The notes under the pieces are model-generated. The model had not been told where the DNA came from and ran no database searches. It saw only the letters and a list, made by a program, of their open reading frames with translations. From the NCBI GenBank assembly GCA_014116815.1, contig JACGYV010000001.1, positions 238,111 through 302,110 on the forward strand: a DNA stretch of 64,000 bases, read 5' to 3'. Position numbers and translations under genes: made by a program. Numbering within the stretch: the first letter of the stretch is position 1; every line of letters starts with the position of its first letter. Of this stretch, positions 28,950-38,965 are shown in pieces. Source of the stretch: Holosporaceae bacterium 'Namur'. GTDB lineage: Bacteria; Pseudomonadota; Alphaproteobacteria; Rickettsiales; Midichloriaceae.

Positions 28950-29852
28950 ATGCCTGTGGGTAGAGAAATGCTTGAAAAATCCATTGAAAGCACTGCGGAA
29001 CAACTTCACGCAATAATGGATGAATTGCTCCCTGAGCCCAGCGGGTTAATTGAAGATCAATTATTCAAAGCATTAAGATATGTTGCTCTTTCTCCGGGGA
29101 AAAGAATTAGGCCTTATCTGGTGGTGGCAACTTCAAGTGCTTTCGGGGTTTCTCTCGATTGTGCATTAAAGACGGCAGTTGCAATTGAGTTTATCCATGC
29201 TTACTCGCTAGTGCATGATGACCTGCCGGCAATGGATAATGATGATTTTAGAAGAGGGCAGCCGAGCTGTCACAAAAAATTTGATGAAGCTACTGCTATT
29301 TTAACCGGCGATGCGCTTCTTACTCTTGCTTTTGAAATGCTTGCACATGAATCAACCCATCCTGATCCGGGGGTTAGAACTGAATTGATATCTAAAATAG
29401 CTGTTGCATCAGGCTATAGGGGTATGGTCGGCGGACAAATGATGGATTTATTAGCCCAGCATAATACCCTGGAATTTTCCGAGGTTGTACGCTTGCAGCG
29501 CATGAAAACCGGAGCATTATTTGCTATTTCCTGTGAAGCGGGTGCAATTTTAGGTAAAGCTTCAAAAAACTTAAGAAATGCTTTGAGAGCTTATGCAAAT
29601 AATATTGGTATAGCCTTCCAAATTACCGATGATCTATTAGATGCCGAAGGCACAAGAGAAAAAACCGGAAAAAGTGTCGGAAAAGATAAGTCCCAAGGGA
29701 AAGCAACTTTAGTTTCATGCATAGGAATAGAGAAAGCAAGGGAACATGCGCTGGTTTTAGCTAAACAGGCGATTGAGCATTTGAACATATTTGATGGCAA
29801 AGCTAATTTGTTAAAGGAGCTTGCATACTTTATTGTTGAACGTAATAAATAG
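28950..29852 (+). CDS. ispA: Polyprenyl synthetase (farnesyl diphosphate synthase)
   Basis: This trans-prenyltransferase condenses IPP with DMAPP/GPP to farnesyl-PP, the precursor for undecaprenyl-PP and quinone side chains. The first aspartate-rich motif is HDDLPAMDNDDFRRG near residue 89, and the second is QITDDLLDAEG near residue 225. PGKRIRPYL is the conserved N-terminal IPP site. The 300-residue size fits IspA. The chain-length residues before the first Asp-rich motif (HAYSL) agree with a C15 enzyme. It lies about 80 bp after ligA and 6 bp before metK. Confidence 0.94.
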   Translation: MPVGREMLEKSIESTAEQLHAIMDELLPEPSGLIEDQLFKALRYVALSPGKRIRPYLVVATSSAFGVSLDCALKTAVAIEFIHAYSLVHDDLPAMDNDDFRRGQPSCHKKFDEATAILTGDALLTLAFEMLAHESTHPDPGVRTELISKIAVASGYRGMVGGQMMDLLAQHNTLEFSEVVRLQRMKTGALFAISCEAGAILGKASKNLRNALRAYANNIGIAFQITDDLLDAEGTREKTGKSVGKDKSQGKATLVSCIGIEKAREHALVLAKQAIEHLNIFDGKANLLKELAYFIVERNK

Positions 29853-29858
29853 ATGTAA

Positions 29859-31043
29859 ATGCATATGGAACTAAAGAAACGCTGTTACCTATTTACCAGT
29901 GAGTCGGTAGCTGAAGGGCATCCGGATAAAGTTTGCGACCAGATATCTGATTCCATCCTCGATACTTTTATTGTATCTGACCCGAATGCCAGAGTGGCAT
30001 GTGAAACTATGGTGGTGCCGAACCATGTTATACTGGGTGGAGAAATCAGTTCGACGCACTTACTTTCGAGTGAAGAGATTGAACGGGTAGTGAGAAATAA
30101 GATAAAAGAAATAGGTTATGAGCAAGATAATTTTCATTGGAAAACGGTAAAAGTTTTAAATTTTATCGGAAGACAATCACCTGATATAGCTTTAGGGGTT
30201 GATAGTTCAAAAGAAAAGGAAGAAGGCGCAGGAGATCAAGGGCTGATGTTTGGGTATGCTTGCAGTGAGACGGAGGATTTAATGCCTGCACCGATTATTT
30301 ATGCGCATAGGGTTTTAGAGAATATTTCAGTTGCACGGAAGTTAGGGAAAATACAAGGCTTATATTCAGATGCAAAAAGCCAAGTTACTTTACTATATGA
30401 CGAAGAAGGATTGCCGCTTAAAGCAACCGATGTTGTGGTTTCAATCCAACATCATGCAAGCCTTACCCAAGCGAAAGTTAAAGAAATAATTTACCCTTAT
30501 GTTGAAGATACACTGCCTAAAGGGTGGATGTGTGAGTATGATAGGTTACTCGTAAACCCGACGGGCAAATTTGTAATAGGGGGGCCTGAAAGCGATGCAG
30601 GGCTTACGGGAAGAAAGATTATAGTAGATACTTACGGTGGAGCTGCGCCGCACGGCGGAGGTGCCTTTTCAGGCAAGGATCCGACTAAGGTTGATAGGTC
30701 GGCTGCATATGCGGCACGCTACCTTGCAAAAAATATTGTTGCCTCGGGTGTAGCTAAGAAATGTTTAATTCAAATTTCTTATGCAATCGGAGTTTCACGT
30801 CCTGTTTCAATTTATGTTAATACTTATGGTACCGGTGAAGTAGAGGACGGGGAAATAGCACTTGCTATACCTAAACTAATTGATTTAACCCCTAAAGGTA
30901 TAAGAATTCACCTTGATTTAAATAAACCTATATATTCTAAAACTGCAACCTATGGGCATTTCGGTAGGAAGCCGGATGAGACTGGGCATTTTACTTGGGA
31001 GAAAATAGATTTAATTGAAAAAATAAAATCATACTTAGCATGA
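29859..31043 (+). CDS. metK: S-adenosylmethionine synthetase
   Basis: MetK makes SAM from methionine and ATP. The family motifs are present: SVAEGHPDKVCDQISD at the N-terminus, GAGDQGLMFGYA near residue 125, and the phosphate-binding GGGAFSGKDPTKVDRS near residue 265. The 394 residues match the full length. The start may be the ATG at 29859 or the one two codons later (29865). In some Rickettsia the gene is degraded and SAM is imported, so an intact copy is informative. trmB, a SAM user, overlaps its end by 4 bp. Confidence 0.97.
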   Translation: MHMELKKRCYLFTSESVAEGHPDKVCDQISDSILDTFIVSDPNARVACETMVVPNHVILGGEISSTHLLSSEEIERVVRNKIKEIGYEQDNFHWKTVKVLNFIGRQSPDIALGVDSSKEKEEGAGDQGLMFGYACSETEDLMPAPIIYAHRVLENISVARKLGKIQGLYSDAKSQVTLLYDEEGLPLKATDVVVSIQHHASLTQAKVKEIIYPYVEDTLPKGWMCEYDRLLVNPTGKFVIGGPESDAGLTGRKIIVDTYGGAAPHGGGAFSGKDPTKVDRSAAYAARYLAKNIVASGVAKKCLIQISYAIGVSRPVSIYVNTYGTGEVEDGEIALAIPKLIDLTPKGIRIHLDLNKPIYSKTATYGHFGRKPDETGHFTWEKIDLIEKIKSYLA

Positions 31044-31702
31044 ATAAAGAAAGAAAATACCTGTCATCATTTGCGCGAAGAATAAGTAGAAAACTATCTC
31101 CTTACCAAAAAGATTTGTTGGATCAATTTTTACCTTTAGTATTATTTAATCAGGAAAATTTTGAAACTGCACTAAAGGATTATACACAAGTTAAGCTGGA
31201 AATCGGGTTCGGTAACGGAGATCATATATTAGCACAAGCAATAAAAAATCCTGAAACTTTGTTTATCGGTTGTGAGCCTTATTTAAACGGGGTAACCAGA
31301 GTGCTGGATGATATTAAAAACCTGAATTTAAAAAATATTCTGCTTTATCCTGATGATGCAAGGAACGCGCTGGAAATGATAGAGGGTAGCGGATTAAAAA
31401 CAATTTATATATTATTTCCCGACCCGTGGCCGAAAAATAAGCAGAAGAAGCGCAGAGTGATTAATCAAGAAACATTAAGTATGATACATGGTCGATTAGC
31501 TGATGAGGGCGAATTAATTATCGCAACCGACCATAAAGATTATGTCAGATCTATTTTAAAAGATTTAGATGAAATAAAGCTATTTAAATTTAAAGATAAT
31601 GATACAGACTTATATAAACAACCTGAAGGTTGGATAAAAACTAAATATGAAACTAAGGCCTTGGCAGGCAGAAGCCATTATTTTTTATTAATTAAGCAGT
31701 AG
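31040..31702 (+). CDS. trmB: tRNA (guanine46-N7)-methyltransferase
   Basis: TrmB methylates G46 in the tRNA variable loop using SAM. The SAM-binding motif is LEIGFGNGDHILAQA near residue 52. The catalytic and substrate region PDPWPKNKQKKRRVI is near 130, and the C-terminal TKYETKAL motif is present. At 220 residues it is family-sized. Its ATG overlaps the metK stop (ATGA-type), placing SAM synthesis and a SAM-dependent enzyme in one transcript. Confidence 0.96.
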   Translation: MNKERKYLSSFARRISRKLSPYQKDLLDQFLPLVLFNQENFETALKDYTQVKLEIGFGNGDHILAQAIKNPETLFIGCEPYLNGVTRVLDDIKNLNLKNILLYPDDARNALEMIEGSGLKTIYILFPDPWPKNKQKKRRVINQETLSMIHGRLADEGELIIATDHKDYVRSILKDLDEIKLFKFKDNDTDLYKQPEGWIKTKYETKALAGRSHYFLLIKQ

Positions 31703-31781
31703 AGCTCAATATCATAAAGCCTTAAGGAAAGCCTTTTACACAATGTTTTAATGAACATAAAAAGATTATAAATAATGAAAT

Positions 31782-31856
31782 TGGCTGGGATGGCAGGATT
31801 CGAACCTACGAATGGCGGTATCAAAAACCGCTGCCTTACCACTTGGCGACATCCCA
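31782..31856 (-). tRNA. tRNA-Gln (anticodon TTG)
   Basis: The reverse strand folds as a tRNA. The acceptor stem is TGGGATG with CATCCCA. The D-arm contains GCCAAGTGGTAAGGC. The anticodon stem is GCGGT/ACCGC around TTTTGAT, and the T-loop is GTTCGAATC. CCA is encoded. It stands alone between trmB and the atp operon on the opposite strand. Confidence 0.97.
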
Positions 31857-31995
31857 AAGTTTTAAAAACAGAAACTAATATATTACCTTACTTGCTTTTT
31901 GCAAGTCTTTTTTATATGAAAATTATTTTACAGTTATGCTTGTAAGTAGAATAAATGTATGATAATCCTACCCAGTGTTAATATTTAAGTATATT

Positions 31996-32544
31996 ATGGA
32001 AGCAGCAAGAAATGTTACCGCTAAGCGTTACTCAGAAGCACTTTTTAGTGCCGCCCAAGGTGTGCATGCTTTAAAAGAGGTGGCTGCGGATTTAGATAAG
32101 TTAAAAGTAATATTTAAGGAAAATCAGCAGTATTTGAAGTTCATACTGCCCAAGGTAGTTCCTTCAAAAATTAAAAATATATTTTTAAATACAGCAATTT
32201 CAAAGCTCGAGCTAAATGAGATCACACGTAACTTTTTAAGAGTACTTGTTAGGCAAAATAAAGTTTATGCGATCGATGATATCCAAAAAGCTTTTTTTGA
32301 AAGTCTTGAAGTTCATAATAATGAGCTTAGGGTTTTTGTTACCAGTGCAGTTGCTTTGCCTGAAGCTGAGAGTAAAAAACTTTCCAATGAGCTTGGGGCG
32401 ATATTTAATAAAAAAATAATTCTAAATGTAGTTGTGGATAAGAATGTTTTGGGTGGTCTTTCAGTTAGAGTTGGATCGCAATTGCTGGATGCAACGTTAA
32501 AAAACAAGCTGCAAAGGATTAGAAAGTTAGCTTTACAAAATTAA
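31996..32544 (+). CDS. atpH: ATP synthase F1 delta subunit
   Basis: This is the peripheral-stalk subunit joining F1 to the b subunits of Fo. The sequence starts AARNVTAKRYSEALFSAA, the usual OSCP/delta N-terminal helix. It ends with the conserved VLGGLSVRVGSQLLDATLKNKLQ block. I choose the ATG at 31996 because the delta family starts just before the A.RY..AL motif; a GTG at 31975 would add seven residues. It is first in the atpH-A-G-(orf)-D-C unit. The Fo genes are not in the window, as is usual in Alphaproteobacteria. Confidence 0.95.
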   Translation: MEAARNVTAKRYSEALFSAAQGVHALKEVAADLDKLKVIFKENQQYLKFILPKVVPSKIKNIFLNTAISKLELNEITRNFLRVLVRQNKVYAIDDIQKAFFESLEVHNNELRVFVTSAVALPEAESKKLSNELGAIFNKKIILNVVVDKNVLGGLSVRVGSQLLDATLKNKLQRIRKLALQN

Positions 32545-32563
32545 AATAAATTAGGAGATACTG

Positions 32564-34084
32564 ATGAACGCATCAGAAATATCGGAAGTTTTGAAAAAAC
32601 AAATTGCAAATTTTGAAAGTGATGCCGAGCTGAGTGAAGTAGGGCAGGTTGTTAAGGTTTCCGATGGGGTAGCGATTGCCTATGGCTTGGATAATGTGCA
32701 AGCCTCCGAGATGGTGGAATTTAGCAGCGGTGTTAAAGGGATGGTGCTGAATTTGGGTGAAGACGGTGTAGGGATAGTAATATTCGGGGAAGATAGACAA
32801 GTTAACGAAGGTGATATTGTAAAAAGAACCAATAAAATTGTTGAAGTGCCGGTCGGTAAAGGCCTGCTCGGAAGAGTTGTCGATGCCTTGGGGAATCCTC
32901 TGGACGGCAAAGGTGCTTTGACTGATGTGGAATATAAAAGAGTTGAAGTTAAGGCTCCGGGAATTATTGATAGGCAATCGGTAAGCGAGCCGGTGCAAAC
33001 AGGTATTAAAGCGATTGATAGTTTAATTCCGATCGGAAGAGGGCAACGTGAGTTAATTATCGGTGATAGGCAGACAGGTAAAACTGCACTCGTTTTAGAT
33101 ACGATTTTAAATCAAAAAACCGCTCATACTGAAAAAGATACGGCAAAGCAGATTTACTGTATATATGTTGCAATTGGGCAGAAGCGTTCCTCGGTTGCTA
33201 AAATAGTGAAAAAGTTAGAAGAAGAAGGTGCGCTGGATTATTCGATTATAGTTGTAGCAAGTGCGTCGGAAGCTGCCCCGATGGCATTTTTAGCTCCCTA
33301 TACGGGCTGTGCAATGGGCGAATATTTTAGAGATAACGCTATGCATGCGTTAATTGCATATGATGATTTATCTAAACATGCGGTGGCATATCGTCAGATG
33401 TCGTTACTTTTAAGACGTCCGCCGGGGCGTGAAGCTTATCCGGGGGATGTATTCTACTTACATTCGCGTTTACTTGAACGTGCTGCTAAAATGTCTGATG
33501 AGAAAGGTGCAGGTTCTTTGACTGCGCTTCCGGTCATTGAAACACAAGCTGGAGATGTTTCGGCATATATACCGACTAACGTAATTTCTATTACCGACGG
33601 TCAGATTTTCCTTGAAACAGAATTGTTTTATAAAGGGGTTAGACCTGCCGTAAACGTCGGGCTATCAGTAAGTAGAGTAGGATCAGCTGCACAAATTAAG
33701 GCGATGAAACAAGTTGCCGGAAGCGTTAAACTTGAGCTTGCTCAATATCGTGAAATGGAGGCGTTCGCCCAATTCGGTTCGGATCTTGATGCCTCAACTC
33801 AGAAGCTATTGGCGCGTGGTTCAAGGCTAACGGAATTATTAAAACAAGCCCAATTCAAACCGTATTCCGTGGAAACTCAAGTTGCAATAATCTTTGCCGG
33901 AGTTAAAGGGTATTTTGATATTATTCCGGTAAAAGATGTAAAAAGATTTGAGGAAGAATTAGTCCGAGAGCTTAATAATAATCCGAAAATCTTAAATAAA
34001 ATTAAAAAAGAACAGAAGATTAGCGAAGAGACGGAAGCCGAGCTTAGAGCTTTCCTTGAGCAAAGTGCTAAAATGTTTGCATAA
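32564..34084 (+). CDS. atpA: ATP synthase F1 alpha subunit
   Basis: This is the regulatory nucleotide-binding subunit of F1. Residues 1-95 form the beta-barrel domain. The P-loop [10 protein letters not shown] is near residue 170. The alpha-specific SSSVAKIV-like strand, [13 protein letters not shown] and the [13 protein letters not shown] arginine-finger segment (near 370) are present. At 506 residues it is full length. A TTAGGAGATACTG ribosome site precedes the ATG. Confidence 0.98.
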   Translation: MNASEISEVLKKQIANFESDAELSEVGQVVKVSDGVAIAYGLDNVQASEMVEFSSGVKGMVLNLGEDGVGIVIFGEDRQVNEGDIVKRTNKIVEVPVGKGLLGRVVDALGNPLDGKGALTDVEYKRVEVKAPGIIDRQSVSEPVQTGIKAIDSLIPIGRGQRELIIGDRQTGKTALVLDTILNQKTAHTEKDTAKQIYCIYVAIGQKRSSVAKIVKKLEEEGALDYSIIVVASASEAAPMAFLAPYTGCAMGEYFRDNAMHALIAYDDLSKHAVAYRQMSLLLRRPPGREAYPGDVFYLHSRLLERAAKMSDEKGAGSLTALPVIETQAGDVSAYIPTNVISITDGQIFLETELFYKGVRPAVNVGLSVSRVGSAAQIKAMKQVAGSVKLELAQYREMEAFAQFGSDLDASTQKLLARGSRLTELLKQAQFKPYSVETQVAIIFAGVKGYFDIIPVKDVKRFEEELVRELNNNPKILNKIKKEQKISEETEAELRAFLEQSAKMFA

Positions 34085-34099
34085 AAGGGTTGAAAACAG

Positions 34100-34981
34100 A
34101 TGCCGTCATTACAGTCACTAAAAAACAGAATAAAAAGCATTAAGTCTACCCAAAAGATTACTAAGGCGATGAAAGTGGTATCTACTTCTAAGCTTAAAAA
34201 AGCTAGAGAGAAATCCGAAGCCGCAGTCCATTATGCAGACAAAATGCAAAACCTATTAATTGCAGCATCTGCATTAATAGGTGATGAGTTTGAAGAAACA
34301 TCTTTACTTAAAAATAATAGTGAAGAAAAAGTGCAGTTAATGATCGTAGTAACGGCTGATAGAGGGCTTTGCGGGGCTTTCAATATTTCGATAATTAAGA
34401 CTGTTAGAAAGGCTATAGATAATCTTGTTGCCCAAGGAAAAAGTATTAAGATAATTTGTATCGGCAAAAAAGGATATGAACTCTTAAAGAAAAATTACGG
34501 TAAGTATATTATTGCTCATAAAGACGGAATAGGAAGTAAGGGAGTGAAATACTCCGAAGCCTGTGATATAGCTGAAAGAGCGTTATCTTTAATTCATGAT
34601 AATCAGGTTGATTCCTGTCATATTTATTATAATAAATTTAAGTCGGTAATAGCTCAAGTTCCGACTCAGCAGCAATTAATCCCGCTCCTGAAGGAAGAAT
34701 TGAAGGAAAAGGAAGAAATGATTATTAATGAATTTGAATTTGAGCCAGATAAAGAAAAAATATTGTTGGATTTACTACCGAAAAATTTGAAGGTACAAAT
34801 TTATAAAGCATTGCTTGAGAGTTTTGCCGGTGAGCATGCATCACGTATGACGGCGATGGATAATGCCACAAGAAACTCCGGGGAAATGATTAAAAAGTTA
34901 CAGCTTGTTTATAATAGAACAAGGCAAGCATATATTACTAAAGAATTAATTGAAATTATATCAGGCGCGGAAGCAATTTAA
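34100..34981 (+). CDS. atpG: ATP synthase F1 gamma subunit
   Basis: The gamma subunit is the rotor shaft of F1. The N-terminal coiled coil MPSLQSLKNRIKSIKSTQKI is diagnostic, as is TADRGLCGAFN near residue 90. The C-terminal helix ASRMTAMDNATRN...YNRTRQAYITKELIEI includes the catch region. The length of 293 residues is normal. It is followed 11 bp later by an orphan gene rather than by atpD. Confidence 0.97.
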   Translation: MPSLQSLKNRIKSIKSTQKITKAMKVVSTSKLKKAREKSEAAVHYADKMQNLLIAASALIGDEFEETSLLKNNSEEKVQLMIVVTADRGLCGAFNISIIKTVRKAIDNLVAQGKSIKIICIGKKGYELLKKNYGKYIIAHKDGIGSKGVKYSEACDIAERALSLIHDNQVDSCHIYYNKFKSVIAQVPTQQQLIPLLKEELKEKEEMIINEFEFEPDKEKILLDLLPKNLKVQIYKALLESFAGEHASRMTAMDNATRNSGEMIKKLQLVYNRTRQAYITKELIEIISGAEAI

Positions 34982-34992
34982 AGGAGAAGATT

Positions 34993-35475
34993 ATGAGAAG
35001 AGCAGCGTTACTTAAATTACCTATAAATGCCCCTTCAACAGTACTAAGTACATATACCCATTCACTTACGAACCTTACCCTCATGAGCGGTTATAGCACG
35101 ACTTCAGGAGCTTCCGATGAAGGTTACCTAACAGTAACTAAACTTAACAAACTTGTCGGCAAAGAAGGGGTTTTATTAGGGGTAGAAGCTTATTTGAAAG
35201 AAAGAGAAAAAATTTGCCAAATTGAAGGAATAATGGATAAGCTTAAAAATGAGTTAGACTATAGGAACGCTCTTTATTATGGTTCTGTATTCTACCTTCC
35301 TGATGAACCTTCTTCGATTGAAAAGGTGGATGCTGTAAAAGATCTTGAAAAAGCAAATAAATTTTTAAATCCTGAAGGTCGAGAAAAAATAAGAGAAGCT
35401 ATTAAAATTTGCAAAGAAAAAAATTGGGCTGAGAAAATCCAATCAGAACCAGAAAAAGATAACCAAAAATACTAA
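34993..35475 (+). CDS. Hypothetical protein inserted between atpG and atpD (160 aa)
   Basis: I do not recognise this protein. It is translated from a strong site (AAAGGAGAAGATT before ATG) 11 bp after atpG and ends 22 bp before atpD, so it is embedded in the ATP synthase operon. The first 45 residues are Ser/Thr-rich and uncharged. The remainder is strongly charged and helical (YLKEREKICQIEGIMDKLKNE, EGREKIREAIKICKEKN). No membrane segment, signal peptide or enzyme motif is seen. The usual order is atpG-atpD, so this is an insertion. An F1-associated factor or a horizontally gained passenger are both possible. Confidence 0.75.
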   Translation: MRRAALLKLPINAPSTVLSTYTHSLTNLTLMSGYSTTSGASDEGYLTVTKLNKLVGKEGVLLGVEAYLKEREKICQIEGIMDKLKNELDYRNALYYGSVFYLPDEPSSIEKVDAVKDLEKANKFLNPEGREKIREAIKICKEKNWAEKIQSEPEKDNQKY

Positions 35476-35494
35476 AACTTTAAAAATGATGTGA

Positions 35495-36919
<1,425 letters not shown>

Positions 36920-36922
36920 TAA

Positions 36923-37321
36923 ATGACTAAAATCAGACTTGAAATTATTTCTCCTGAAAAGACCTTAGCTAACTTGGAAGTTACTATGGCAGTGCTTCCG
37001 GGTGAAGATGGAGAGTTCGGTGTATTATACGGCCATGAAAACTATATTACTACTATTATGCCCGGTGTAATTAATATTTATCAGGATGAAACTATAACTG
37101 AAAATTATGTAGTTTCGGCAGGTACGGTTAAAGTAACTGCCGAACTTTGTACGGTTATAGTTGACGAAGCTCTGCGGGCAGATAAAATTAATTTTGAGCA
37201 GTTTGAGAGCAGGCTTACCGCAACCATTCAAGAAATGGAGAAAGAATCCTCCGAAGTTGTGAGAGAAGAGCTAAGGGATGAAATAAAATACCTGGAAGAA
37301 GTGCTTAAGTTTAGGGTGTAG
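36923..37321 (+). CDS. atpC: ATP synthase F1 epsilon subunit
   Basis: The epsilon subunit links the rotor to the c-ring and can inhibit hydrolysis. The N-terminal beta-sandwich shows the family pattern: LEIISPEKTLANLEV, then LPGEDGEFGVLYGHE near residue 27 and VSAGTVKVTAELCTVIVDEA. A C-terminal helical part follows (about 95-132). The length is 132 residues. It is the last gene of the operon and is convergent with an unrelated membrane-protein gene 8 bp away. Confidence 0.94.
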   Translation: MTKIRLEIISPEKTLANLEVTMAVLPGEDGEFGVLYGHENYITTIMPGVINIYQDETITENYVVSAGTVKVTAELCTVIVDEALRADKINFEQFESRLTATIQEMEKESSEVVREELRDEIKYLEEVLKFRV

Positions 37322-37329
37322 TGAATTTT

Positions 37330-38100
37330 TTAAATTTTATCATTATCGGCTTCAAGTTTTATCATAGGAATTATTACCCCTGTTTTATCTCCTTTTAAAA
37401 AAACAACTCTTTTTTTATCAGTTTCATAAATAACTTCACCCTTTTCAAAAGATTTTAAAAGAGTATATTCTTTACCGTCAGAGTTTTCCACTGTCGTCAA
37501 ATAAAGTTCGCGATCGAAATTTACTGAATCCATATTAAAAATGCATAAAGCTTTGAAAACTGCAAAGACTAAAAAAGCAAATGAGGCACTTAAGCCTAAT
37601 CTAATTTTTGGATTAAAAGCATTAATAAAAGTTAAAGCATAATCAATCACCAAATAAGAGGCAAGAGCAATTATTATCGGATAAAATATATAGGCGCTAA
37701 AATCGAAATTTTTATTAAGCGTATATATTTTATAACTAAAGTATGCAGCTAATATAATAAGCAATAATTTAGAAAATAAAGAGACATATTTAGCGAATTT
37801 GATTTTTCTACTATTAACATGAGGAAAGGTGCTGGTTACCGTTTCCTTATAAAGAAAAAAGGGTTGAATAAATAAGCAGAAATAAACTATTAAAAGCTCA
37901 AATAATACACTTAATGAAGTATTAATGTGATCCGATAAAATAAATGGTATTAAATATGGGTTAAATCCGAGAAAGAATACATATATATAATTAATTATTA
38001 ATCCTGAGGTTACTAAAGCAGCTATAGCAACTTTTGTAAGAATTTCAAAATTGGAACTTAAATTATTTTTAAATTTGGGCAGTATTGAGGTTTTACTCAT
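37330..38100 (-). CDS. Hypothetical multi-span membrane protein (island protein A)
   Basis: The 256-residue protein has about five hydrophobic segments (around 25-48, 62-85, 108-128, 135-155, 165-185). A soluble C-terminal domain of about 70 residues ends in KTGVIIPMIKLE. I do not recognise the family. Its first helix-loop (YIYVFFLGFNPYLIP, then DH and a later E) resembles that of the larger protein encoded at 38966-40120. The two look like distant paralogues flanking a lipoprotein gene. A role at the inner membrane with a soluble sensing or ligand-binding tail is possible but unproven. Confidence 0.7.
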   Translation of the reverse strand: MSKTSILPKFKNNLSSNFEILTKVAIAALVTSGLIINYIYVFFLGFNPYLIPFILSDHINTSLSVLFELLIVYFCLFIQPFFLYKETVTSTFPHVNSRKIKFAKYVSLFSKLLLIILAAYFSYKIYTLNKNFDFSAYIFYPIIIALASYLVIDYALTFINAFNPKIRLGLSASFAFLVFAVFKALCIFNMDSVNFDRELYLTTVENSDGKEYTLLKSFEKGEVIYETDKKRVVFLKGDKTGVIIPMIKLEADNDKI

Positions 38101-38296
38101 CTTATGATCATAGAAGTAAATATATTATTAATAAAGCTTTTGCTTGCTTGGTAGTCAAGTATTCTAGTATTAAAAATGATATAGATAATTTAAAAATAAT
38201 ATTAAATTTTTGTGTAAACTTGTTTTTGTTTAGCGAATTTGAATGAATAATGTTATAATCCAGCGAATTATTAAATAATTGCGTGGTTATTAGATT

Positions 38297-38782
38297 ATGT
38301 TTTTAATGCGATATGTAGTTCTGTTTATACTGACATTTTCATTGGTAGGTTGCTCAGGCGTTAAAGCGGGTAATAAAGATTTAAAAGATGAGAAACATTT
38401 TAACTTAGATAATGAGATGTTAAAGAGCCTTCCTGATAAAGAGCTTATTATATTTCATAAAGCTGTTATGTCATATTCCCTGATTAAAAATTCTAAATCT
38501 GCTACAAATGAGGAGAAACTGGTTGCTAAGGAAAAGTTTAATTCTCTTGTAGTTAAAATGGCAAATTTTGTGGTTGAGCATGATTTAAAGCCGATTTACT
38601 TTAGTGAAGAAGAAAAAAGAGCAGCATTACTCGATTTTAGATTTGTGTTAATGCAAACTGAAAATGAACTGAAAAGAAAGCCGCCCTTAGAAGAAGTGGT
38701 AAAAAGAGTTTATGCTCTTCAGCCTGAAAGAGCGATAAGAATTTTGAGGTTGGCTGCCCAAAGGTATCCCAAAAAAAGTTAG
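38297..38782 (+). CDS. Hypothetical lipoprotein
   Basis: A 161-residue protein with a short signal peptide and lipobox (FSLVGC, cysteine near residue 19). The mature part is charged and helical (DNEMLKSLPDKELIIFHKAVMSYS, KRVYALQPERAIRILRLAAQRYP). No known domain is recognised. It should be processed by the LspA encoded at 8079 and anchored to a membrane. The start could also be M4 (38306). It sits between two related membrane-protein genes on the other strand. Confidence 0.75.
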   Translation: MFLMRYVVLFILTFSLVGCSGVKAGNKDLKDEKHFNLDNEMLKSLPDKELIIFHKAVMSYSLIKNSKSATNEEKLVAKEKFNSLVVKMANFVVEHDLKPIYFSEEEKRAALLDFRFVLMQTENELKRKPPLEEVVKRVYALQPERAIRILRLAAQRYPKKS

Positions 38783-38965
38783 ATTGATTACAAGGTATTT
38801 TAAATTAAGTTTGACATATTGCATATTTTTTTAAATAAGACTTTAAGTATTTTATAATTTGTATAGAAAAAACACTTAACAAAAGCAGCGTACCCTTCCA
38901 TCATCCCTCCTCTATAGGGGTAGAGATCATAAAAGTCATTAAAAAAAAGAATATAATTATATGGT

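Noticed and set aside
32573..32998. A 141-codon reverse frame inside atpA
   Set aside because: It lies fully inside the strongly conserved atpA sequence.
38881..38940. Possible terminator between the lipoprotein and membrane-protein B genes
   Set aside because: Only about four base pairs (CCCT/AGGG) can be paired and there is no T-run in the right place.
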